Shown here piece after piece: positions 1 to 8,055 of a stretch of 64,000 nt of DNA (position 1 is its first letter; each line of letters starts with the position of its first letter). Under the pieces are notes generated by a model, which had not been told where the DNA came from, did no database searches, and saw only the letters and a program-made list of their open reading frames with translations. The position numbers and the translations under genes are program-made. Origin of the DNA: Treponema sp. (GTDB lineage: Bacteria; Spirochaetota; Spirochaetia; Treponematales; Breznakiellaceae); NCBI GenBank assembly GCA_031256035.1, contig JAIRRJ010000041.1, positions 1 to 64,000 of the forward strand, written 5' to 3'.

Positions 1-2029
1 TGACCGTTTCAAAAGTTCGCGAGATACCGTCAGAATTTTTTATTTTTTCTTCAGTAACAACTTTCCGGCCTTCTCTGAGAGTGGTCCGGTCCGCCTCCAT
101 TATCAGTTCCGCCACATCGGCGGGGAATCCAAAACCTTCCATGTCACTCTTCCCGATTATATCTTTTTCCTTAACACAATTAATTTCTTCCGCAAATTTA
201 TTGCACCGCGTATAGTTTAATTTCATATCCTTGCAAATAACAACATCAGGAATTGAATCGAATATCGCGTTAAGTAAAGCGTTCCTCTCCGTGACAAGGT
301 GTTCAAGGCGTTTCCCTTCGTTACGGTTTCTGTAGTACATGAATATTAACAGGACAAGCACGACTAAAGACAGGCTTACCGCGCCTATAAGCCACGGGCG
401 CTGCGCTTCCGCCAGCTTCCTTTCATAGTCGAACATCCGGCTTTTCCAGTAGGTGTTGATTCTTTCAATGTTTATTTGTTTCTGTGCTTTTTTGATGATA
501 GAAGCCAGTATTTCTTCGTTTTTATTAAAGCCTAAATATACTTCTTCCTGCGTGCTAAAAATAATGTTAGCCATATATCCGGGTTTTTCAAAGTAATTAT
601 TCATGGTGAAAAGCGCGTTTTCTGAAGCCATTACAAGGTCTACTTCGCCTCTTTCCAGCGCATACATGGCCTCGATAATCGAATCATAATATACGAGATT
701 GGAATCATATTTGAACCATGATTTGTACATCTCCTCGTAGTTTGTGCCGCGGCTGATGCCAACCCTTGCACGGGCAACCTGATACATATCCAGCTGAGGG
801 TAATCAATTTTTGATAATAGCGCGTAATAGCATGTATAATAACGTTCTGACCACAAATATTTTTCTTTGCGTTCCGGCGTGTAACCCAAAGCTGAAACAA
901 ATGCCGCTTCGCCTTTGTCTACCATTTCCAGCGCTCTATAAAACGGTGTGTCTTTATCTGTTACGATTTGGAATTGTATACCGGTGAGCAGCGATATTTC
1001 TTTGAGCATATCCGGCATAGAGCCTTGAAACTCGTTATCTTTTTTGTTGAAAAAACAAACCGGATAATAATCATGTTCAAGGGCGGCAGGTATTTTCAAA
1101 CCGCTTTTTTCCAGGTTTTCTATATACGCAATCTCTTCGCTGGTGAATGTTCTGCGCAGTTCATGTTTAGCGTATTCACGCCTGCCGTGATCGTAAAGAT
1201 AAAACAGATTATCAATCCCGCCCGCTTCAATATATTTGTCAACAACCGATATAATCGGTCTAAGATCGGGATTTTTTGTCGTCATGGACACAGGTGCGTA
1301 AACAAGCGGGAAAAAATTCTTGGATAGAATCCATGGATAATCTTCAAATTCAACAGAGATAACTGCATCAGTAACAAAGGCGTCAATTTTGCCGGAGGCT
1401 AAATTCTCAACCAGTTCCTGTGAATTAAGCAAATGCACAAATTCAAAACTCAGGCCGGGATATGCTTCCATGATAGACTGAGCGATGACACCTCCTTCAT
1501 AAAAACCAATTCTTAAACCGTTTACATCCTCTTCTTTTTTAAATTTGTCCCTGTTTGCATCAGAATAAAAAATCCCAAATGAACGTGCGGCTATAGGGTT
1601 TGTCATGAAATAAACCTGCCTGCGCTCAGGTGTTAGTATCATATCGCCGGTGAAATCCAGACTGTTTTCAAGTCTGCTTATTATGGAATCCCAACCATGG
1701 GTCTCCTGGACAAAAGGGATGTTGAATAATTCCGACAGAAATTCACAAAACAGAGTCGAAAAGCCCGCGTTTGTACCATCAGATCTTTTGAAAGCTTCTG
1801 TTGTCCTCATGCTGCCGTAAGAAAAGCTGCGCCCTGAAGCCTGAAATGCCTCTATCGCGGCTATTTCACCGCTCGTTATACCGGGAACATCACGGTAAGA
1901 CTTTATATTGCTAATGCCATTAAGCGGCTTCGCTGATTTAGGGGAGCATCCTGATAAGCCGATTACCAGAGGAAGCAGCAATATGATACTCCTTAAGGAG
2001 TATCTTGCCATTGTAACTTTAGTTTTCAT
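1..2029 (-). CDS. Hybrid-type sensor kinase, N-terminal part (two periplasmic solute-binding domains, TM, PAS); cut by window start
   Basis: About 676 codons are visible; the C-terminus lies beyond base 1. The start is the ATG at 2029, 30 bases after the stop of the upstream kinase, so it is probably the last gene seen of a three-kinase operon. The N-terminus has basic residues, a hydrophobic stretch and a lipobox-like LSGC (Cys about residue 28). Two successive SBP_bac_3-like domains follow (about 40-270 and 285-545), then one membrane helix (about 560-582, after the motif AQRPWLIGA) and a PAS domain (from about 600, motif VVICKDMKLNYTRCNKF). The order matches the adjacent 838-residue kinase, which has only one binding domain, so HisKA, ATPase and receiver domains are expected outside the window. 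Periplasmic sensing of an amino acid or similar small ligand is inferred; the ligand is unknown. The lipobox on a membrane-spanning kinase is unusual. Confidence 0.85.
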   Translation of the reverse strand, partial: MKTKVTMARYSLRSIILLLPLVIGLSGCSPKSAKPLNGISNIKSYRDVPGITSGEIAAIEAFQASGRSFSYGSMRTTEAFKRSDGTNAGFSTLFCEFLSELFNIPFVQETHGWDSIISRLENSLDFTGDMILTPERRQVYFMTNPIAARSFGIFYSDANRDKFKKEEDVNGLRIGFYEGGVIAQSIMEAYPGLSFEFVHLLNSQELVENLASGKIDAFVTDAVISVEFEDYPWILSKNFFPLVYAPVSMTTKNPDLRPIISVVDKYIEAGGIDNLFYLYDHGRREYAKHELRRTFTSEEIAYIENLEKSGLKIPAALEHDYYPVCFFNKKDNEFQGSMPDMLKEISLLTGIQFQIVTDKDTPFYRALEMVDKGEAAFVSALGYTPERKEKYLWSERYYTCYYALLSKIDYPQLDMYQVARARVGISRGTNYEEMYKSWFKYDSNLVYYDSIIEAMYALERGEVDLVMASENALFTMNNYFEKPGYMANIIFSTQEEVYLGFNKNEEILASIIKKAQKQINIERINTYWKSRMFDYERKLAEAQRPWLIGAVSLSLVVLVLLIFMYYRNRNEGKRLEHLVTERNALLNAIFDSIPDVVICKDMKLNYTRCNKFAEEINCVKEKDIIGKSDMEGFGFPADVAELIMEADRTTLREGRKVVTEEKIKNSDGISRTFETV

Positions 2030-2059
2030 GACTTTCCATCCTCATCAAATTCTGCCGCG

Positions 2060-4576
2060 TCAATTTGACGCGTTCACCGGCGTTAGGTGCCTCAAGAGGC
2101 AGTTCCATAATTCCTGTGATGTGAAAGGCTTGCTGACGCAGTCTTCCATTCCGTTTGTAATGTATTGCTCCCGGTTATCAGACATGACGTTAGCTGTCAT
2201 GGCTATAATGGGCGTTCCGGTGTCCAGTTTAATTATTTCTACTGTTGCTTCAAGCCCGTCCATCACCGGCATATGTATATCCATAAAGATCAAATCAAAG
2301 CGTTTTTCACCGCTTTCCATACGCCGCCTGACCGCTTCCACCCCTTCTTTTCCGTTTCCCGCTACAACGGTTTTTAGCCCCACCCGTGCAAAATGTTCGC
2401 ATATGAGCTGCTGGTTCATTTTGTTATCGTCGCAGAGCAGAACTTCTCCTTCAAAAACAGGTTTCTCAATCTGTTTTACCTTGATGGGGCGATCCCGCTC
2501 AGGCACGTCTATTGTTTTGAAGGTTAAATCAAAACTGAACTTGCTGCCCAAACCGGGCATACTTTCCACGGAGAGCGTACCGCCCATCAAGTTGATGATG
2601 CTTTTCGTTATGGTAAGCCCAAGCCCTGAGCCGCCGTATTTGCGCGTTGTGCTTACTTCCGCCTGCATGAAAGGTTCGAATATTCTCGCTGTCTGTTCAG
2701 CCGTCATGCCGATACCGGTATCTTTTATCACAAAACTAATTGTTATGTTCCCGTTCGGTTTTCCCTTGACCGTGGCTGCTATTTTGACCGAACCGGTATT
2801 GGTAAATTTTACCGCGTTGGAAAGAATGTTGATTATAACCTGACGCAGACGCGTCGGATCGCCAAGCAGTTTCTTGCCGACCGGCGGTTCAGCGTAAAAG
2901 TGCAGGGCGATGCCTTTTTCCTCGGCTTTTGGCGCAATCAGCGTCCGGCAGGCGGCGAATATTTCGTGCAGGTCAAAAGAAATTGTTTCCAGCTCCATTT
3001 TTCCCGATTCGATTTTTGATATATCCAGAATGTCGTTGATTATTTGCAAAAGCCACTCTGAGTTTTCCAGAATTTTACTTAGGTATTCTTTTGTTCTTTC
3101 GGGGATTTCGCCGTCCATTGCCAATTCGGAAAAGCCTATGATGCTGTTCATGGGCGTGCGTATCTCGTGGCTCATATTGGCGAGGAATGTGGATTTTGAG
3201 CGTGAAGCCGCCTGCGCCGCCTCTTCCGCCGCTTTGCGCCGGGTTACATCACGCGATATGCCCATGATCCCGATTACTTCTCCGTTGTGAAAAATCGGAG
3301 ACTTTATAGTTTCAACTAACACTCCTTTTTCATCACCGGACTGCTTCATGATGTGTTCTTCAAAAACAAAAGGCTTTTTTTCATTTATAACTTTTCTGTC
3401 TTCTCCGATAAAGTCTTCCGCTGTTTTTTCTGCAAAATTAAAAGCTTCCGTGTCGGTTTTGCCGATTATATCCTTTTCGCTGATGCCGAAATATTTTTCT
3501 ATACTTTTGCTGCATCGTGTGTAACGGGATTCCAAATCCTTGCAAAAAATAAAATCCGGTGATGTATCAAATATTGCCATGAGTTTGGAAGTTTCAAGTT
3601 CAAATTCTTCTGTCCGCTTTGCGACTAGACGTTCAAGCCTTTTTTTCTCGCTTGCGCGTCTTTGGAATAAAATAAAAAGCAGAATAAGTACGCACAATGA
3701 CATGACAAGCGCGCCAGTCAGCCAGGGACGCTGCGCCTGCAGCAGCTTTTTCCGGTAATCGTATGTTTTGTGCGACCATTGTTCCGATATTAATTTTGTG
3801 TCGATTTGCGCAAGCGCTTTGTCAACGATGGAGCGCAGGACAGCTTCATCTTTGTTAAACCCGAAATTTGATTTGAATGTATTGTCGAATATGATGTTGG
3901 CTTTATAGCCTACATATTCCTGATAATGTGTCAGGGCATACAGATGATTTATTCTCGACATCATCATGTCTATCTCATTTTTTTCCAGAGCATGAAAGAC
4001 ATAGCTTGGGTTATCATATTCAAAAATATATTTATGGCTGGGAAACCGCGAATAAAACAATTCGGCATGCGCGGTGTTCTTTACCACGCCCACTTTCACG
4101 TTGTACACGTCATTGATACTGATATTCGGGAAACTTGATTTGGATAAGAGCGCGGAGTTGTCTGTAATCATTGAGGTTTCTGACCATAAGAAGTTCCCCT
4201 CGCGTTCTTCCGACCTGAGCAGCTCGGAAAGCATGGACACTTCACCGCTCTCCAGCATATTCAGCAAAACAGTCCATGTTGCGTCCTTGTCGTTAGCAAT
4301 CTTAAAAGACAGCCCCGTGATTTTCTCCACTGCGCCCAGCAAATCAATGGCAATCCCCTGCCATTGATTTTCATAGGGATTGTAAAAACAGACCGGATAG
4401 TTGCTGATTTCCGCCGCGATGCGCACAACATTGTTGTTTTCCAGATATGCCTGTTCTTCTTCACTAAACTCGATGGCGTTGATTTTACCGCAAAAAACTA
4501 ACAAAATGACAACAGAGATCGCTAAACGTAATCGCCAACTTTGTCGGCGCCGCAATATTTTTGTTTCTTTAAACAT
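2060..4576 (-). CDS. Hybrid histidine kinase: periplasmic SBP_bac_3 sensor, TM, PAS, HisKA, HATPase, receiver
   Basis: This is an 838-residue membrane sensor kinase. An N-terminal signal/anchor helix (about 16-33) leads into one SBP_bac_3-like periplasmic domain (about 38-270), a membrane helix (about 287-305), a PAS domain (about 325-440), HisKA with the phospho-acceptor His near residue 470 in MSHEIRTP, a HATPase with the DTGIGM and GGSGLGL boxes, and a receiver with the phospho-acceptor Asp near 766 in FMDIHMPVMDG. No HPt domain follows, unlike the upstream paralogue, so phosphate may pass to a separate HPt protein or to the neighbour's HPt (inference). It starts one base after the stop of the upstream kinase, which implies cotranscription and probably translational coupling. 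Its HisKA-to-receiver half is strongly similar to that of the upstream gene, a sign of recent duplication. Confidence 0.9.
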   Translation of the reverse strand: MFKETKILRRRQSWRLRLAISVVILLVFCGKINAIEFSEEEQAYLENNNVVRIAAEISNYPVCFYNPYENQWQGIAIDLLGAVEKITGLSFKIANDKDATWTVLLNMLESGEVSMLSELLRSEEREGNFLWSETSMITDNSALLSKSSFPNISINDVYNVKVGVVKNTAHAELFYSRFPSHKYIFEYDNPSYVFHALEKNEIDMMMSRINHLYALTHYQEYVGYKANIIFDNTFKSNFGFNKDEAVLRSIVDKALAQIDTKLISEQWSHKTYDYRKKLLQAQRPWLTGALVMSLCVLILLFILFQRRASEKKRLERLVAKRTEEFELETSKLMAIFDTSPDFIFCKDLESRYTRCSKSIEKYFGISEKDIIGKTDTEAFNFAEKTAEDFIGEDRKVINEKKPFVFEEHIMKQSGDEKGVLVETIKSPIFHNGEVIGIMGISRDVTRRKAAEEAAQAASRSKSTFLANMSHEIRTPMNSIIGFSELAMDGEIPERTKEYLSKILENSEWLLQIINDILDISKIESGKMELETISFDLHEIFAACRTLIAPKAEEKGIALHFYAEPPVGKKLLGDPTRLRQVIINILSNAVKFTNTGSVKIAATVKGKPNGNITISFVIKDTGIGMTAEQTARIFEPFMQAEVSTTRKYGGSGLGLTITKSIINLMGGTLSVESMPGLGSKFSFDLTFKTIDVPERDRPIKVKQIEKPVFEGEVLLCDDNKMNQQLICEHFARVGLKTVVAGNGKEGVEAVRRRMESGEKRFDLIFMDIHMPVMDGLEATVEIIKLDTGTPIIAMTANVMSDNREQYITNGMEDCVSKPFTSQELWNCLLRHLTPVNASN

Positions 4577-4577
4577 A

Positions 4578-7500
4578 TTAGTTCATCTCCATCCATTTTA
4601 TTTTCAGTTTGACGAAAGTTTTCGCCGCCGTGTCAAAATCAAAATCTTCCATCTGCTCCATGAGCTTTTCACTTCCCGGTAAATTACGAAGACCTTCAAT
4701 CAGTTTCAGACACGCCGGGTTGCCGCTTTTAAGCAGAGGTTCCAGTTCTTCAATCAAAGCGCGGGCTTCTTTCGCGTCAATGGGTCTTGGGGGAGCGGCT
4801 GCATGAACAGCGGTGTCAGCCGTCATCAGTGAAAACTCTTTCAAAGCCGCGTCCAATTCAGCTTTAAGCGCGTTCATTTCCTCAGGCGTTACAATGTTTT
4901 TCTCGTTCAATAAATGGCTTTCCACAACGGCGGCGGCTTTTTGCAGATCTGTTTTACCGAGTTGTCCCGCGTTGCCTTTCAGTCCGTGAACCAGCCGGTG
5001 CGCCAGCTTGATGTCTCCGCTTTCTATCGCTTTATCAATCTCATTGTATCTATTTTGACCTTCCTTAATAAAATTGCGGATCAGCCTTTGCCGCAGCTCT
5101 TCATCGGCTTGAGCAAATTGAATTTCCGTTACGGATTGTTTTTTCACCGGCGTTAAGTGCCTCAGGAGGCATTTCCACAATTCCTGTGAGGTGAAAGGTT
5201 TGCCCATGCAGTCTGCCATCCCGTTCGCAATGTATTGTTCCCGGTCATCGGACATGACGTTTGCTGTCATGGCTATTACCGGTGTTTCTGTTTTCAGTTT
5301 GATTATTTCCGCCGCCGCCTCAAGCCCGTCCATCACAGGCATATGAATATCCATGAAAATTAAATCAAAGCGTTTTTCGCCGTTTTGTATACGCTGTTTG
5401 ACCGCTTCCACCCCTTCCCTGCCGTTTTCTGCTACAACAGTTTTAAGCCCCACCCGCGCAAGATGTTCGCATATAAGCTGCTGGTTCATCTTGTTGTCTT
5501 CGCAGAGCAGAATCTCTCCGTCAAAAACAGGCTTCTCAATCTGTTTGTTACCGGAGAACCGTTCATGCTCCGGTATGTCTGTTGTTTTGAAGGTCATCTC
5601 AAAACTAAACTTGCTGCCCAAACCGGGAGCGCTTTCCACGGAAAGTGTACCGCCCATCAGATCAATAATGTTTTTGGTTATGGCAAGACCTAAGCCTGTG
5701 CCGCCGTACTTGCGTGTCGTCCCCGATTCCGCCTGGGTAAAGGGTTCAAAGATTTTAACTATCTGTTCACTTGTCATGCCGATGCCGGTGTCTTTAATCT
5801 CAAAATGTATGGTGATGTCGCCATTCGCCGTTCCGGTTTTTTCAGAGACTGACGCTGCCATTTTGACTGAGCCGGTATTGGTGAACTTTACCGCGTTGGA
5901 GAGCATATTAATAATCACCTGGCGCAGCCTTGTCGGATCTCCCATCAGTTTTTTGCCGATGAACGGCTCTGCATAAAAATGCAGGGCAATGCCTTTTTCT
6001 TCGGCTTTCGGCGTGATTAATACCCGGCAGGCGGAGAACAATTCATGCAGGTCAAAAGGAATGTTTTCCAGTTCCATTTTTCCTGACTCGATTTTTGATA
6101 TATCCAGAATGTCGTTAATTATCTGTAAAAGCCATCCTGAATTATCGATAATTTTTTTTAGATATTCTTTTGTTTTGAGGTTGACCGCGTTATACAATGC
6201 CAATTCTGAAAAACCGATGACGCTGTTCATGGGCGTCCGCAGCTCGTGGCTCATGTTGGCAAGAAACATGGATTTGGCATGGGAAGCCGCTTCCAGTTTT
6301 ACCAGAGTGTGCCGCATATCCCTGGCAATCTCGCCCCGCTGCATTATGCTCACAACGATTATACCCCATGAGCGCAGGGCGTATTCTTCTTCTTTGGTAA
6401 AAAAACGCTGGCTGCTGAGGTCATCATAGCTCACCAGTCCCCAGAATTCTCCCTTGAGGAATACCGGAACAACCAGTTCTGATTGAATGCCATATTGTTC
6501 CAGATGCCGCCGCGCCTGTTCGGATAAACGGCTGATCGGGCCGCTTACGCTTTTCCCGCCTGCCAATATTTTCTCCAGCATCGGCGACACGTCTTGATAC
6601 AGGAACGTTGTTCCCAACGGTACGCCCGAAAATCCCTCTTTTGTCCATTGATAGAGCATTTTGTACCGGAGTTTTCCATCATCCCCCCGGTGGTTCTGCC
6701 AAATATTGAAACGGTCAACAGCCGTGTAACAGCAGATCATTTCAAAGCCCTGCGCAATTGCGTTTTCATAGTTCTCTGGTTCTGATTCAAGGAGAAACGC
6801 GGCAGCTTCATTAATTATGCCTAATAGGGCATAATGTTTTTCACGCTCAGCGGAGCGCTTTTGAACGAGTTCTTCAAGTTCGGCTTCCGCCTCATCCCTC
6901 CGCTTTGCCATCTCAGAGGCAATTTTTTTCTCTTCGGTAATGTCCTTTAACGCACCCGCGATTCTGAGCGGATACCCGTTTTTATCGCGGATACTTTCGC
7001 CATAAGCATGAAAATAACCGTATTCTCCGTTTTTCTTTAACAGCCGGTATTCCGTGTCGAATGATGTTTTACCGGTCATGTCAAGCAAATGCTTCACATA
7101 ATTGTCAACAGCCCTTTCTTTATCGTCCGGATGCAGCAGGTCAGTCAGACTGTTGAGTACATTGGGAAAATCAAGCTCATTTGCATATCCAAGCATTTTT
7201 CTGATCTGATCCGACCAATTAAACGCATTTGCAAGGTTTGTCGGATCATCCTTCACAAGCTCTGTATCCCACAAGCCGATTTTAGCCGCCTGAACAACAA
7301 GTTTTAATTTTGCTAATTGCAGTTCATTTAACTCATGCGCTTTAGTGATAATTTCGTTTTGCTTTCTTTCATCATGGATGTCCCGCAGCAAACCGGCTGC
7401 CCTTACGGGTTCTCCTGTTGATTTTCGCATAGTGTCACCTAATGCCTGAAAATAGCGGTATTCTCCGTTTTTTATTTTCAAACGGTATTCGACATTGAAC

Positions 7501-7946
7501 GGCGTTTTGCCCGTATAATCCGTCAGATGCCGGGTAAAGGCATCAAGCGTCCGTTCTTTGTCTTCAGGGTGAAGACGGTCGCTCCAGCTATTGAGCCTGT
7601 TGGGAAAATCCTTCTCACCGGTAAATCCCAGCATTTGGCGGAATTCGTCCGACCAAATAAATACATTGTCCGGATTGACCGGGTCGCCGTCTGTTACGTC
7701 CATGTCCCACAGACCTGCTTGAAGGGCTTTCTCCGCGAGTTTGTATTTCATGATTTCATATCGCGTACTGTATTGCTGATATTGAATCGCAAGCGAAAGA
7801 TTTTCGAATATTTCTTTTATTTCCGGGGAAACGCCGGCAGCCGGCGTTTTTATGGATATGTCTTTTGATCCGCTCTCTTTTAACAGGCGTCTGCTTTCCG
7901 ACAGCAGCACCTCAATGCCCGAATACTGAGGGGCGGAATTATTCAT
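4578..7946 (-). CDS. Soluble hybrid histidine kinase: PAS-PAS-GAF-HisKA-HATPase-REC-HPt
   Basis: This is an about 1122-residue kinase with no membrane segment, so it is cytoplasmic. Two near-repeat PAS_3 domains (about 85-190 and 220-345; motifs GLWDMDV and GLWDTEL) precede a GAF-like domain (about 390-545), HisKA (His about 568 in MSHELRTP), HATPase (DTGIGM, GGTGLGL), receiver (Asp about 866 in FMDIHMPVMDG) and an HPt domain (His about 987 in LVHGLKGNAGQLG). All elements of a complete internal phosphorelay are present. An upstream TTG at 7964 is also possible, but I prefer the ATG at 7946, which sits six bases after a perfect TATAAT. It is the first gene of the minus-strand kinase operon and diverges from another hybrid kinase. 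The PAS and GAF domains suggest an intracellular redox, gas or small-molecule input; the ligand is not readable. Confidence 0.9.
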   Translation of the reverse strand: MNNSAPQYSGIEVLLSESRRLLKESGSKDISIKTPAAGVSPEIKEIFENLSLAIQYQQYSTRYEIMKYKLAEKALQAGLWDMDVTDGDPVNPDNVFIWSDEFRQMLGFTGEKDFPNRLNSWSDRLHPEDKERTLDAFTRHLTDYTGKTPFNVEYRLKIKNGEYRYFQALGDTMRKSTGEPVRAAGLLRDIHDERKQNEIITKAHELNELQLAKLKLVVQAAKIGLWDTELVKDDPTNLANAFNWSDQIRKMLGYANELDFPNVLNSLTDLLHPDDKERAVDNYVKHLLDMTGKTSFDTEYRLLKKNGEYGYFHAYGESIRDKNGYPLRIAGALKDITEEKKIASEMAKRRDEAEAELEELVQKRSAEREKHYALLGIINEAAAFLLESEPENYENAIAQGFEMICCYTAVDRFNIWQNHRGDDGKLRYKMLYQWTKEGFSGVPLGTTFLYQDVSPMLEKILAGGKSVSGPISRLSEQARRHLEQYGIQSELVVPVFLKGEFWGLVSYDDLSSQRFFTKEEEYALRSWGIIVVSIMQRGEIARDMRHTLVKLEAASHAKSMFLANMSHELRTPMNSVIGFSELALYNAVNLKTKEYLKKIIDNSGWLLQIINDILDISKIESGKMELENIPFDLHELFSACRVLITPKAEEKGIALHFYAEPFIGKKLMGDPTRLRQVIINMLSNAVKFTNTGSVKMAASVSEKTGTANGDITIHFEIKDTGIGMTSEQIVKIFEPFTQAESGTTRKYGGTGLGLAITKNIIDLMGGTLSVESAPGLGSKFSFEMTFKTTDIPEHERFSGNKQIEKPVFDGEILLCEDNKMNQQLICEHLARVGLKTVVAENGREGVEAVKQRIQNGEKRFDLIFMDIHMPVMDGLEAAAEIIKLKTETPVIAMTANVMSDDREQYIANGMADCMGKPFTSQELWKCLLRHLTPVKKQSVTEIQFAQADEELRQRLIRNFIKEGQNRYNEIDKAIESGDIKLAHRLVHGLKGNAGQLGKTDLQKAAAVVESHLLNEKNIVTPEEMNALKAELDAALKEFSLMTADTAVHAAAPPRPIDAKEARALIEELEPLLKSGNPACLKLIEGLRNLPGSEKLMEQMEDFDFDTAAKTFVKLKIKWMEMN

Positions 7947-7952
7947 CCCTTC

Positions 7953-7958
7953 ATTATA
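7953..7958 (-). promoter_or_regulatory. -10 element placed for a leaderless transcript of the PAS-PAS-GAF kinase
   Basis: A perfect TATAAT on the minus strand ends six bases before the ATG at 7946 (intervening GAAGGG). Transcription from it would begin about at the A of the start codon. The -35 region is weak (TATCAA-like at 17 bp). The GAAGGG could alternatively act as a very close ribosome-binding site for a start further in. Confidence 0.45.
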
Positions 7959-8020
7959 CAGCAAAAAAATCCAATTTGATATGGGTTTGCGCCATTTTTT
8001 TTCTCTTTTTTCTTTGTTAA

Positions 8021-8049
8021 TTGCTCATAACCCTCTGTCATGGTACAAT
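8021..8049 (+). promoter_or_regulatory. Promoter of the Cache hybrid kinase (leaderless geometry)
   Basis: TTGCTC at 8021-8026 is followed by a 17-bp spacer and TACAAT at 8044-8049. Only six bases (TTGCTT) separate the -10 box from the ATG at 8056, and no Shine-Dalgarno sequence precedes that ATG. The predicted transcription start coincides with the start codon. Confidence 0.55.
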
Positions 8050-8055
8050 TTGCTT

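Noticed and set aside
1908-2843. 311-codon plus-strand frame over the first two kinases
   Set aside because: It is antisense to strongly supported kinase code, with a composition (Ser/Leu/Pro-rich) typical of a shadow frame.
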